From NCBI GenBank assembly GCA_900539725.1, contig UQDI01000015.1, positions 1 to 35,012 of the forward strand: 35,012 nt of DNA, given 5' to 3'. This DNA is from an uncultured Eubacteriales bacterium (GTDB taxonomy: Bacteria > Bacillota > Clostridia > Tissierellales > Peptoniphilaceae). Positions 16,296 through 24,807 of this stretch are shown piece after piece. Every line of letters starts with the position of its first letter. Within the stretch, counting starts at the first letter, position 1. Under the pieces are notes generated by a model. It did not search any database. It was not told where the DNA came from and saw only the letters and a program-made list of their open reading frames with translations. A program made the position numbers and the translations under genes.

Positions 16296-16979
16296 TTAAT
16301 CTACGAAGTAGTAGCCTACCCCCCATTTAGTCTTTAAAAATTTTGGTCTCTTGCTGCTTTCTTCTATCTTGTTTCTAAGCCTTCTTATGTGAACGTCAAC
16401 AGTCCTTTCATCGCCGTAGAATTGATAGCCCCAAACCTTTTCCAAAAGGTCCTTTCTCGAGAAAACAACTTCTTTATTTGAAGCAAGAATATAGAGCAAA
16501 TCAAATTCCTTGCCTGTTAGTGAAATTTCTACGCCATCTTTGAAAAGTTTTCTGCCAATGGTGTTTATGGTGAAGTGATTAAACTCAAGTATATTGTTCT
16601 TCGCCTCGTCATTTGCTCCTTGAACTCTTCTAAACAAGGACTTCATCCTCGCTTTAAGCTCAAGAATATTGTAAGGCTTAACTAAAAAGTCATCTGCACC
16701 ATATTCAAGTGCAAGTATCTTTTTAATCTCTTCCTTATTGTTTGTCGATATGATTATGGCGACGTTCGAATCCCTTCTGATGTCTTGGCATAGATTGAGA
16801 CCGCTCTTGTCAGGCAAGTCTATCTCCATAATTATTAAATTATACTCATTTGGCTTAAGAAGCTTTTGTGCCTCTTCAGCGCTATATGCTGTATCTATAA
16901 GATACTCATCTTGTTCTAGACTGTATTTGAGACCCTGAACAAAGGTTTCATCACTATCTATTAATAAAATCTTTTGCAT
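16296..16979 (-). CDS. OmpR/PhoB-type regulator with an atypical receiver domain
   Basis: A 227-aa protein with receiver (1-115) and winged-helix DNA-binding domain (about 128-226: ISLTGKEFDLLYILASN ... ERTVDVHIRRLRNKIE ... KWGVGYYFVD). The DNA-binding half is fully typical. The receiver is not: at the phospho-acceptor position the sequence reads LIIMEIDLPD, Glu52 in place of Asp. The acidic pocket reads ID-S-DE with Ser9 where the metal-binding Asp is expected. The spacing from residue 9 to 52 is the same as in PhoB (10 to 53), so this is not misalignment. The conserved Lys (FLVKP) remains. No histidine kinase lies nearby. It probably acts without phosphorylation, perhaps as a constitutive or ligand-gated regulator. 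It lies 8 bp after selB. Confidence 0.9.
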   Translation of the reverse strand: MQKILLIDSDETFVQGLKYSLEQDEYLIDTAYSAEEAQKLLKPNEYNLIIMEIDLPDKSGLNLCQDIRRDSNVAIIISTNNKEEIKKILALEYGADDFLVKPYNILELKARMKSLFRRVQGANDEAKNNILEFNHFTINTIGRKLFKDGVEISLTGKEFDLLYILASNKEVVFSRKDLLEKVWGYQFYGDERTVDVHIRRLRNKIEESSKRPKFLKTKWGVGYYFVD

Positions 16980-16987
16980 ATATACTC

Positions 16988-18901
16988 CTACCTTTTTAAT
17001 ACTCTCTTATCGCCAAGCCTCTTCGTTAAATTGGCCTTGTCAAAATCTTCAAGCAAAGCAAGCGATATCTTTCTATTTGACGAGATAAGGTCCCTGTACT
17101 CAGCTAGACTTATCTCTTGATTCTTGTTTAAATACTTAATTAGCTCTTCTCTTGCATTCAAGAAGGCTTTGTAGCTTATATAGTCGTCTTGAAGTCTGTA
17201 GATGCTCTTGCTAGCTTGTAAATCTTGTAGTGCTTCATTTAAAAATTCTGGATTGATTTTGATTTTCTCTTGTATAGCATCTTTTGTAATGCCGTCGTAT
17301 TTTGCTTCTTCTATCATATTTAGTACCATATTCATGGACTTTTTGTCTTCATCCGATAAGCTTGGTGCGTAGCCCTTGATTGAGACTAGCTCGCCATTTA
17401 GCTCTAAACTTCCTTCGTCAAGTATTAGCTTAAGAAGGCTTTCATATAGCTTTTGATTGTTATTAAGCTTCTTAAAGAATCTATTTTTAATCTCTTCTTT
17501 GAAAATTCCTCTCCTAAGTGGATATTTTTCGTAGTATTTATTTAGATGAACTATTAGTTCTTCGTTCACATTGTGTATATATCTTAATGATATAGGATAG
17601 ATGCCGTTCTTTAATTCATATATAGCGATGGCACCATCATCTACAAGTTCCTTTAGCTCTTTATCTACTAAGTCTTCAGACTTACTTAATAATTTAGAGA
17701 TTTCTTTTTTATTTAAGAAATCATCTTGTCTTGTGTAGATAAGATTGTTTAGAACGTCTGTATCCGAGCCCTTTTCATTTATCTTAAACTCTTCAACGGC
17801 TTCTTCGTCAAAACGCTTTTTCTTCTTTGGATTAGTTTCAAGTATAACGCCGCCCGCTATAGTCGACATCGGTGAATAGAATCTTAAAATGAATCTATCC
17901 ATCCTCTTGCAAACTGTTTCGCTCTCAAGAATCAATTGCGCGTAGCCTTCTTCGCCCGGATTAAGTACATCTCTATCTAATAGCACGACCCTTGCAAGTA
18001 TCTCTTCAGTGCCTAAGTATAAGAAGACTCTTGATCCATTCTTTATGGCTCTTTCTTGATCCTTAATGCACTCGATCTTTACGTCAATAAGATTAGTGTT
18101 CTTAAGTGCATCAGGAAGACTTATAACGCTGCCCCTATGTATATCTTCTTTTTTAACGCCAGGGATGTTTAGAGCACATCTTTGTGAAGCGTAAGCCACA
18201 TCTTGTGACTCTTGGTGCACTTGTATTGACCTGATCTTAGTCTTTATTCTCTCTGGATATATCTCAATCTCATCTTGTAAAGATAATTTTCCATCCATAA
18301 GCGTGCCTGTAACTATGGTACCAAAGCCTGATATAACGAAGACCCTATCAATAGGCAGCCTTGGTGTATCGTTCTTTTCTTCTTTTTCAAAGCTATCGGC
18401 GTGCTTCCTCAATATATTTTTAATATCATCAATGCCTTCTAAAGTCTTGTTAGAAACCCTGACTATTTCAGAATTTTCAAGGAAAGTGCCTTTTAAACTG
18501 TCTCTTATGTCTGATGTGACTAGCTCTATCCATTCTTCATCGACTAAATCAGTCTTAGTTAAAGCAACAAAGCCGTGCTCAACACCAAGCATAGTAAGTA
18601 TGTTTAAGTGCTCGATGGTTTGAGGCATAACGCCTTCATCAGCCGCAATGACAAGCATAACAAGGTCCATGCCGCTAACGCCTTGAACCATGTTTTTAAT
18701 AAACTTCTCATGACCAGGCACGTCAACTATACCTACTCTTAAATCCTTTTCTAGATCAAAGTAAGTAAAGCCAAGCTCTATCGATATCCCCCTCTTTTGC
18801 TCTTCCTTTAGTCTGTCAGTTTGTCTGCCAGTTAGGGCGCGTATTAAAGAAGTTTTCCCGTGGTCAACGTGACCCGCAGTTCCAAGTATTAAATGTTTCA
18901 A
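16988..18901 (-). CDS. selB: Selenocysteine-specific translation elongation factor SelB
   Basis: A 637-aa GTPase that carries Sec-tRNA-Sec to the ribosome and binds the SECIS hairpin after an in-frame UGA. GTAGHVDHGKTS (residues 8-19) is the G1 loop. VGIVDVPGHEKFIKNMVQG is G3 and ALTKTDLVD is G4. Domains II and III follow, and from about residue 380 a winged-helix C-terminal half binds the SECIS. Length is normal for the family. The start is TTG at 18901, two bases from the selA stop; GGAG at the end of selA is its ribosome binding site, so the two are coupled. It is evidence that the organism decodes UGA as selenocysteine. Confidence 0.97.
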   Translation of the reverse strand: MKHLILGTAGHVDHGKTSLIRALTGRQTDRLKEEQKRGISIELGFTYFDLEKDLRVGIVDVPGHEKFIKNMVQGVSGMDLVMLVIAADEGVMPQTIEHLNILTMLGVEHGFVALTKTDLVDEEWIELVTSDIRDSLKGTFLENSEIVRVSNKTLEGIDDIKNILRKHADSFEKEEKNDTPRLPIDRVFVISGFGTIVTGTLMDGKLSLQDEIEIYPERIKTKIRSIQVHQESQDVAYASQRCALNIPGVKKEDIHRGSVISLPDALKNTNLIDVKIECIKDQERAIKNGSRVFLYLGTEEILARVVLLDRDVLNPGEEGYAQLILESETVCKRMDRFILRFYSPMSTIAGGVILETNPKKKKRFDEEAVEEFKINEKGSDTDVLNNLIYTRQDDFLNKKEISKLLSKSEDLVDKELKELVDDGAIAIYELKNGIYPISLRYIHNVNEELIVHLNKYYEKYPLRRGIFKEEIKNRFFKKLNNNQKLYESLLKLILDEGSLELNGELVSIKGYAPSLSDEDKKSMNMVLNMIEEAKYDGITKDAIQEKIKINPEFLNEALQDLQASKSIYRLQDDYISYKAFLNAREELIKYLNKNQEISLAEYRDLISSNRKISLALLEDFDKANLTKRLGDKRVLKR

Positions 18902-18903
18902 TA

Positions 18904-20283
18904 TTACTCTCCTAAAATCCCCTTAAGTTCACTCGAAATAATTTCGTATTCTTCTTCATCAATAGTCCTTAAATCAAGCAAGATCTTGTCCTTGTATATC
19001 CTAGTAATAATCGGCACTTCAAGCTTTCTAAGTCCTTCTTCAAGCTTTGCAGCCGATATATTTTTTGGATCAATTTCAATTGCTTTAGACTTGATAAATT
19101 GGTTTGGAAGTGAGCCGCCGCCTACTTCGGAGGCTGTTTCAACTATATTTAGCTCTGCTCCAGCCATGCCTTCAAGCATTGAGAATAGTTTTTCTGCTCT
19201 CTTCTCAATTGATTCGAAAGATTCAGTAATCATCTTTATAGTCGGTATCTCAAATGTCTTATTCTTATCAATATAATAGTTTAGTATTGTTTCAAACGCT
19301 GCTATAGTCATCTTGTCCACACGTAGCGCTCTAAGTAATTGATTCTTCTTGATTTGGCTGATGTATTTTTCCTTGCCGACTATGATGCCCGCTTGTGGTC
19401 CGCCTAAAAGCTTGTCACCACTAAAAGTAACTACATCGACGCCACTTGCAACTGATTCCATAACAGTTGGTTCGTGTTCAAGACCATAGTCCTCAAGATT
19501 GATTAAAACGCCTGATCCAAGGTCCTCAATTAGAGGTAAATCGCCTTTTATAGTAGCAATTTCACTTGCGCTAACACTTTCAGTAAAGCCTAAAATTTTG
19601 TAATTTGATGTGTGAACCTTTAGTATTGCGCCTGTCTCTTCATTTATAGCGTTTTCATAATCTCTTAGGTGAGTCTTATTTGTTGTGCCGACCTCCCTAA
19701 GTGTCGCCAAGCTTCTCTCGCAAACGTCAGGTATTCTAAATGATCCGCCTATCTCTATAAGTTCGCCTCTTGAAGTGATTACTTCCTTGTTCTTGCTAAG
19801 TGTGTCAAGTACAAGCATAACAGCTGCAGCATTGTTATTTACAACAAGAGCCGCCTCTGCTCCAGTAATCTTCTTAAGTTTTTCTTCTATATGAGTGTAT
19901 CTTAGTCCTCTTTCGCCTCTTTCAAGGTCATATTCAAGGTTTGAGTAGCTTGATAATAGTCTCATAATATTTTCTTGAGCCGACTTTGGTAGTTTTGATC
20001 TACCAAGATTAGTATGGATGATGACACCTGTCGCATTTATAACGGGTCTAAGGCTATAATTAAGCTCATCAGCTAGCCTTTGTGCGACAGCCTTGTCAAT
20101 ATTTTTAAGTCTCTCTCTAAGAGCGTCCTCATCAAGACCCTTCTTAATCTCGTCTCTCATCTCATCTAAGATAGTTCTTATAGTATCGTTAATAAGTCCA
20201 GCGTCGTGAAGCTCGAATAATTTCTTAATCTCTTCATTTTCCATAACTTGATCAACGCCTGGGATCATTCTAAATAAATTCAT
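18904..20283 (-). CDS. selA: L-seryl-tRNA(Sec) selenium transferase SelA
   Basis: A 459-aa PLP enzyme converting Ser-tRNA-Sec to Sec-tRNA-Sec using selenophosphate. The PLP lysine is K291 in FSGDKLLGGPQAG. Other family segments are RPVINATGVIIHTNLGRS (about 79-96) and VVNNNAAAVML (about 148-157). The long acidic N-terminal domain used for tRNA-Sec recognition is present. Length is typical. It lies 7 bp after selD and 2 bp before selB, completing a selDAB operon. Confidence 0.97.
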   Translation of the reverse strand: MNLFRMIPGVDQVMENEEIKKLFELHDAGLINDTIRTILDEMRDEIKKGLDEDALRERLKNIDKAVAQRLADELNYSLRPVINATGVIIHTNLGRSKLPKSAQENIMRLLSSYSNLEYDLERGERGLRYTHIEEKLKKITGAEAALVVNNNAAAVMLVLDTLSKNKEVITSRGELIEIGGSFRIPDVCERSLATLREVGTTNKTHLRDYENAINEETGAILKVHTSNYKILGFTESVSASEIATIKGDLPLIEDLGSGVLINLEDYGLEHEPTVMESVASGVDVVTFSGDKLLGGPQAGIIVGKEKYISQIKKNQLLRALRVDKMTIAAFETILNYYIDKNKTFEIPTIKMITESFESIEKRAEKLFSMLEGMAGAELNIVETASEVGGGSLPNQFIKSKAIEIDPKNISAAKLEEGLRKLEVPIITRIYKDKILLDLRTIDEEEYEIISSELKGILGE

Positions 20284-20290
20284 ATCACAC

Positions 20291-21334
20291 CTACTTAATT
20301 AAAATATATTTATCGTCGAATTTTTTTGCCTTTGCAATTATATTTACATCAAATGGAAGGTCTATCCTTTCCATATAAGTCTTCGCATCCTCTTCTGATA
20401 GCGATATCAACAGTCCTCCAGAAGTTTGCGGGTCGAATAATAAATCCCCCATCTCTCTTTTGATATCAGCGTCTATCCTAAAGTTATCACCAACAAAAAC
20501 TCTGTTATCATAAGCACCTGCTGGCACAAGGCCCATAATCGCATAATCAAGTGCCCCCTTTAGTATAGGTAATTTCTCTGTATAAATTTCTACTGTAATG
20601 TCAGTATTTCTAAGCATTTCGTATACGTGACCCATAAGCCCAAAGCCTGTTATATCAGTACATGCGTGTACATCAAGGTCTTCCATAGCGTCCTTCGCCT
20701 TTTTATTAAGTGTCTTCATTACTAAAACTGCTTCATCTAAGGAGTCCTTATCGCAGATCTCGCCCTTAACAGCTGTATTTATGATGCCTAGGCCAAGTGG
20801 CTTTGTTAATATAAGGACGTCGCCCTCTTTAACACCAGTATTTCTCAAAACTTTGTCAGGATGAACAAAACCAGTAACGCTCATGCCGTACTTAAGCTCG
20901 TCGTCTTGAACAGTGTGTCCGCCTATTAGCAAGGCACCTGCCTCCTTAACCTTGTCAAAGCCGCCCTTTAATATTAGCTTTAATACATTTGGTGACAAAC
21001 AGTTTGGGAAGCACGAGATATTCATCGCAAGTATCGGCTCTCCGCCCATGGCATAGACGTCTGAAAGTGAGTTTGCTGCTGCTATTTGCCCAAATAGATA
21101 TGGGTCGTCAACTATTGGCGTAAAAAAGTCCAAAGTTTCTATGATGGCTCTGTCCTCGCTAACCTTGTAAACAGCTGCGTCATCGCTTGTTTCCAAGCCT
21201 ACTAATAGGTCTGGATCTGGCGAATTCTTCTCTAATCCTTTTAATATTTGATCTAAAACCTCCGGTTTTACTTTAGCCGCTCAACCAGATGTCTTAGCAA
21301 AACTTGTTAATTTTACATTTATATCATTGCTCAT
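20291..21334 (-). CDS. selD: Selenide water dikinase SelD, a selenoprotein (UGA = Sec at residue 18)
   Basis: Makes selenophosphate from selenide and ATP. A naive frame gives only 301 aa from 21196 and lacks the catalytic N-terminus. Reading upstream in the same frame gives 51 more bases to a UGA at 21283-21281 in the context K-T-S-G-U-A-A-K, then an ATG at 21334 preceded by AAGGTGATTGT. In cysteine versions of SelD this motif is TSGCAAK, so the UGA replaces the catalytic Cys. The full product is 347 aa, the normal family length. A hairpin just after the UGA fits a bacterial SECIS. ETSDDAAVYK and later glycine-rich segments are typical of the AIRS/PurM ATP-binding fold. It starts 4 bp after comEA. 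Confidence 0.96.
21254..21270 (-). promoter_or_regulatory. Candidate bacterial SECIS element of selD
   Basis: On the minus strand a 7-bp perfect stem (TAAAACC/GGTTTTA) with loop GGA begins 10 bases after the UGA, putting the loop 17 bases downstream. Distance, short stem and G at the top of the loop match known bacterial SECIS hairpins recognised by SelB. Confidence 0.8.
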
Positions 21335-21338
21335 ACAA

Positions 21339-21947
21339 TCACCTTCCGCTTACGCTTATGTAATCTTTCATGTTCTTAAACTTGTTCTCTCCGATTCCTT
21401 CTATGTTCATGATATCTTCAATCTTTTTAAACTTCTTTTTCTCTCTATAATCAATAATCTTTTGCGCAGTCTTCTCGCCAACGCTTGGTATTGATGTGAG
21501 CTCATATAGATCAGCTGTGTTAATGTTGATCTTCTTCGTTTGAACAGAGCTTGCCGCGTGACTCGTCTCGTCAGCTTCGCTCGCTCCCTTCGCAGGAACT
21601 ATGATTCTCTCCTCATCAACTAACTTTTCAGATAGATTGATTAGGTCGATGTCAGCGTCCTCAGTAAGACCGCCCGCCTCTTTGACAAGGTCGTCCATAC
21701 GAGTTCCCGCCTTCATCTTGTATACACCAGGCTTTTTAATCTCGCCAGTGATGTGAGTGTAGATGTAGCCCTCTTCAGTATCAGCCTCGCTCAAAGAGTC
21801 CTTGGAGCCAGTGTCAAAAGCCCTATCGACCTTGACCTCGCCATCGCTTTGATTAAAGAAGTCTTTATTCATTATATTTATAAATACTATTATCAGTATG
21901 ACTATAAGAAATATCTTTAGTCCCTTTTTGATTTTATCGATGTCCAT
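21339..21947 (-). CDS. comEA: ComEA-like DNA-binding protein (SLBB plus helix-hairpin-helix)
   Basis: A 202-aa membrane-anchored protein with an N-terminal segment at residues 9-26 (LKIFLIVILIIVFINIM). An SLBB domain follows at about 62-115 (YIYTHITGEIKKPGVYKMKAGTRMDDLVKEAGGLTEDAD), then a Ser/Ala-rich linker. A double helix-hairpin-helix domain lies at about 138-200 (ININTADLYELTSIPSVGEKTAQKIIDYR ... IEGIGENKFKNMKDYI). ComEA holds incoming double-stranded DNA at the surface in competent bacteria. No comEB or comEC is adjacent; instead selD follows within 4 bp, and the gene seems to be the first of the selDAB transcript. Confidence 0.9.
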   Translation of the reverse strand: MDIDKIKKGLKIFLIVILIIVFINIMNKDFFNQSDGEVKVDRAFDTGSKDSLSEADTEEGYIYTHITGEIKKPGVYKMKAGTRMDDLVKEAGGLTEDADIDLINLSEKLVDEERIIVPAKGASEADETSHAASSVQTKKININTADLYELTSIPSVGEKTAQKIIDYREKKKFKKIEDIMNIEGIGENKFKNMKDYISVSGR

Positions 21948-21962
21948 AGAATCACCAGATAT

Positions 21963-21971
21963 ATTATAACA
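21963..21971 (-). promoter_or_regulatory. Extended -10 promoter upstream of comEA-selDAB
   Basis: On the minus strand TGTTATAAT lies about 15 bases before the comEA ATG, with no good -35 box. The predicted leader is only about 10 nt, just enough for the GGTGAT ribosome binding site. Confidence 0.6.
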
Positions 21972-21994
21972 TAAATTTGATAAAAATGAAACAA

Positions 21995-22018
21995 CTTTAT
22001 GAACTTTTATTCATAAAG
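21995..22018. promoter_or_regulatory. Perfect 9-bp inverted repeat upstream of the comEA promoter
   Basis: CTTTATGAA and TTCATAAAG are separated by 6 bases. It lacks a following T-run and sits about 25 bases upstream of the -10 box, so an operator is as likely as a terminator. Confidence 0.4.
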
Positions 22019-22238
22019 CTTTATGATGCTTGCAATTGCTTATTCTTATATGCAGTCACTGTCCATTGTAAATAAATTTATATTTTGTCCAGTAAATCAA
22101 TTAACACAAGTAAATGCCACAATTGTAAAGAATTGGATAGCGATTAAAATTTATAATTTTCTTAAAAAACATAATCTTTTCTTTAAAATTCATTTCTTAG
22201 TCGAACACAAAAAATCTTTATTATCCACTTATATGCAT

Positions 22239-22266
22239 AAAAAAAGGCATAGACTTTGTCTATACC
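22239..22266 (-). terminator. Terminator of tmRNA
   Basis: On the minus strand, GGTATAGAC pairs with GTCTATGCC (one G-U, 3-nt loop), followed by seven T residues, 8 bases past the CCA end. Confidence 0.88.
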
Positions 22267-22273
22267 CCTGAGG

Positions 22274-22623
22274 TGGTGGAGATGAGGGGAGTCGAACCCC
22301 TGTCCGAAAACCCTTCCTAAAGAACTTCTCCGAGCGCAGCTTTTTATCAAACTTCACTAAGACCAATTTAAAAAGCAAAATAAAGTCTTAGCTAGCTTTA
22401 AAATAATCTTTTAACTTTTAAGCTTGGCTAAAAGATTTTCTCGTCTAAGTTGACCCAATATAAAGCCGAACGAGAAAACTCTATATTGAGAGTCGCCTAA
22501 CTAGGCAGCGTATGCAAAATTATTGTTTTCTGCGTTTATATTTTTTTGACAGATGTGACGTATCCATCGACCCGGCTCGCTATTCTAAATTCCAAATCCC
22601 CGTCGAAACCAAAATTCATCCCC
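22274..22623 (-). ncRNA. ssrA: Transfer-messenger RNA (tmRNA)
   Basis: A 350-nt RNA that rescues stalled ribosomes and tags the nascent peptide for proteolysis. The 5' end (GGGGATG at 22623-22617) pairs over 7 bp with CATCTCC next to the encoded 3' ACCA (22274). The T-loop GGTTCGACTCC is clear, as is the tmRNA 5' signature TTTTGGTTTCGACGGGGAT. The tag frame at 22533-22501 reads A-E-N-N-N-F-A-Y-A-A then TAG, a Firmicute-type degron. The 5' flank shows no consensus promoter that I would call; the 75-bp gap after the acetyltransferase gene has a small hairpin (GGTGC/GCACC). Confidence 0.97.
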
Positions 22624-22698
22624 GTACTATTAATTTTTACCCAAAATCTCTCTAAATATAACTTTGATAATAATTTAAGGTGCGCAAGGCACCCTAAA

Positions 22699-23823
22699 CT
22701 ATATATCCATTTGGTAAATTCTATAAGTTATATTGATCTTTGCTCCAAAGCTTTCAACGTCGTTCATCATGTCTCTGTTGTATTCCCAAATTGTTGATCC
22801 TTCAAGCTCTGTGTAGCCTTTCTTAATTGCGTTGATGTATGTCTTTAGGTACATAACGCTTGTAACGCCCTTCTTTTGATACTCAGGCACTACGAATAAA
22901 ACGAAAAATCTAATTCTATCAATCTTTCTCTTGTGATACAAGAACTTTATAAAGCCAAATGGAAGTAATCTTCCCTTCATCTTCTTGATGGCTTGGTTGT
23001 AGTCTGGTAGAGTTATGTTAAAACCGATAGGCTCGTTTGTTTCGTTGTCTCTAGCGATAAATATAAGCTCTGGATCGGCATATGGTTTTAGCTGCTTAAC
23101 TACCTTTCTGATTTCATCTTCGTCAAGTGGAGCGAAGTCGTCCCATTCTTTAGGCATAGCCTTTTCAATTACATGCATAATGTCTGCTGCATCGCTGTCA
23201 AGTCTACTAAAATCAATATTGTCCACTCTAAAATTGAACTTCTTCATCGCGTATGGAACAAGTTTTTCAAATCTTTCTATGTTAGTATCTTCAATTGTAT
23301 CTTTATATGCGTAGCAGTCAAAGTACTTTTCGAAGCCATACTTCACGAAGAAATCGTTGTAGTAACTTTTGTTGTATGTGTTCATTATGTATGGTTGATC
23401 CTCGAAGTTATCGACTATAAAGCCTCTATTGTCCTCGCCGCCTGGTAGCGAAACTGGTCCTTTCACCTTCTTCATGCCATGTGCCCTAAGATATTCTACT
23501 GCCGCATCAAGAAGTTTCTCAGCATATTCGTAGTTATTTTCGCACTCAAATTGTGAGATGTAACCTTCCTTAAAACCGTGATAGTCGTTAACGATTTCGT
23601 TTATGCCGACCAAAAGTCTTCCTACTACTTTATCTCCATCGTAGCAGATAAACTTTGTATTTGGTCCTGCGTTGTTTAGGTCGTTGTCCACGCCTTGTAA
23701 ATATTTTAAATATTCTTTTCTAATTGGTGGAACAAAGTTCTTGTCCCCTTCATATAAGTCGTAAATAAAATATGCAAACTCCTTTAAAGTTTTTTTGTCA
23801 GTAACTTCTTTTACACTAATCAT
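22699..23823 (-). CDS. GNAT-fold protein, predicted N-acetyltransferase of unknown substrate
   Basis: A 374-aa protein of the two-GNAT-domain type often annotated simply as acetyltransferase. The N-terminal part (FVPPIRKEYLKYLQG ... GDKVVGRLLVGIN ... LLDAAVEYLRAHGMKKVKGPVSL) and C-terminal part (IGFNITLPDYNQ ... FFVLFVVPEYQKKGVTSVMYLKTYINAIKKGYTELEGSTIWEYN) each look GNAT-like; VPEYQKKGV resembles the acetyl-CoA-binding loop. ATG at 23823 is preferred over a GTG at 23832, because AGGAG is 8 bases upstream. It overlaps citC by 8 bp and is last in the cca operon. The substrate is not evident. Confidence 0.8.
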   Translation of the reverse strand: MISVKEVTDKKTLKEFAYFIYDLYEGDKNFVPPIRKEYLKYLQGVDNDLNNAGPNTKFICYDGDKVVGRLLVGINEIVNDYHGFKEGYISQFECENNYEYAEKLLDAAVEYLRAHGMKKVKGPVSLPGGEDNRGFIVDNFEDQPYIMNTYNKSYYNDFFVKYGFEKYFDCYAYKDTIEDTNIERFEKLVPYAMKKFNFRVDNIDFSRLDSDAADIMHVIEKAMPKEWDDFAPLDEDEIRKVVKQLKPYADPELIFIARDNETNEPIGFNITLPDYNQAIKKMKGRLLPFGFIKFLYHKRKIDRIRFFVLFVVPEYQKKGVTSVMYLKTYINAIKKGYTELEGSTIWEYNRDMMNDVESFGAKINITYRIYQMDI

Positions 23824-24805
23824 TGTTACCACTCCTTTTTATTTCTAAAAGCTCATAAACATCCGAGCTTAAATATTTTTTACAAGTCGAAAAATCATTT
23901 TCGTAGCACTCTCTAACCTTCGATGCGCTAATAACTTCGCCATCTATAGTCTTTCTCTCTATAAATTCACTCTCAACACCATATTCATAAAGTATCTTCT
24001 TCATCATTTCATTATATTTTTCAGTAACTTTGTCAATAGGCTCTGTGCCGAAGTACCTTTTTTTGATATTCAAATCCTTTGCAATGCGCCTTGCGAATAT
24101 CTTTGCGTCAAGCTCTGTATATACCTTAAGCTTATCTGTATCCTTCTTCAAAAAATATGTTGGGAAGGTCGCTCTAGATATAATGTAGGGGCCTGATTTA
24201 TAGACATGAACCCTATCATTATCTTGATAATGCTTTTTAACTATCTCGTATCTATCACTAGTACTAAAGTATGAGGCGTCCTCTTCCAAAACGAAGATAA
24301 TTAAGTCTCTATCATTTTCCAAGGCTTTATCTACTAGGTACTCATGACCAAGTGTGAGTGGATTTGCATTCATGACTATGGCATTGTACTCATCTTTGTC
24401 AAGATCTTTCTTGATAGTCTCTATCCAGTCCTTATACTTGAAGAAACCGCCTTCTAAGAGAACAACATCTTCAGTCTTTTCAATGACATCCATGGATAAG
24501 GAAGTGAAAATATTTTCATTCTTTGCCTTGGTAAAGACAAAGTAGCTTCTATATCCTTTGGCTATGATGTCTTCAAGTGCACTATTAATAAGCTCTATCG
24601 CAAGTCCCTCGCCTTGATATTTATCATCGATGTAGAAGAATTTAATTAAATTCTTCTTCACTGATACTGTCGCGATTATTTCTCCTGCATCTCTTATGAT
24701 GTAGCTCGCATCAACATCTTCGTATATAACATCTCTTTCTAATAAAAATTCTGAAAGTGCTGTTTCGCTCGATGAGCCCTTGATTATTTTATCTACATAA
24801 AACAT
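23816..24805 (-). CDS. citC: [Citrate (pro-3S)-lyase] ligase-like protein (CitC family)
   Basis: A 329-aa protein with an N-terminal GNAT domain (about 1-110; IDDKYQGEGLAIELINSAL is the acetyl-CoA loop) fused to a nucleotidyltransferase domain. NANPLTLGHEYLVDKA is the T/HxGH motif, and ISASKVRECYE is the second nucleotide-binding motif. This is the CitC architecture, which acetylates the thiol of the citrate lyase prosthetic group. No citrate lyase subunits (citDEF) or citX/citG are in the window and the neighbours are housekeeping genes, so it may serve a distant lyase or a different pantetheine-like substrate. It starts 2 bp after mnmA. Confidence 0.85.
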   Translation of the reverse strand: MFYVDKIIKGSSSETALSEFLLERDVIYEDVDASYIIRDAGEIIATVSVKKNLIKFFYIDDKYQGEGLAIELINSALEDIIAKGYRSYFVFTKAKNENIFTSLSMDVIEKTEDVVLLEGGFFKYKDWIETIKKDLDKDEYNAIVMNANPLTLGHEYLVDKALENDRDLIIFVLEEDASYFSTSDRYEIVKKHYQDNDRVHVYKSGPYIISRATFPTYFLKKDTDKLKVYTELDAKIFARRIAKDLNIKKRYFGTEPIDKVTEKYNEMMKKILYEYGVESEFIERKTIDGEVISASKVRECYENDFSTCKKYLSSDVYELLEIKRSGNND

Positions 24806-24807
24806 GA

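Larger units (their letters stand above)
21948..22238. other. Intergenic region between comEA and tmRNA
   Basis: It holds the comEA promoter (TGTTATAAT at 21971-21963) and a 9-bp inverted repeat (21995-22018). Beyond that it is AT-rich sequence in which I see nothing. The plus-strand 82-codon frame at 22023-22271 has no ribosome binding site and runs into the tmRNA terminator. Confidence 0.6.

Noticed and set aside
20291..21196. selD as a 301-aa protein starting at METSDDAAVYK
   Set aside because: It lacks the catalytic N-terminus. The frame continues upstream through a UGA in the conserved TSG-U-AAK context to an ATG with a ribosome binding site.
22023..22271. Plus-strand 82-codon frame
   Set aside because: AT-rich, no ribosome binding site, low-complexity translation, and it overlaps the tmRNA terminator.
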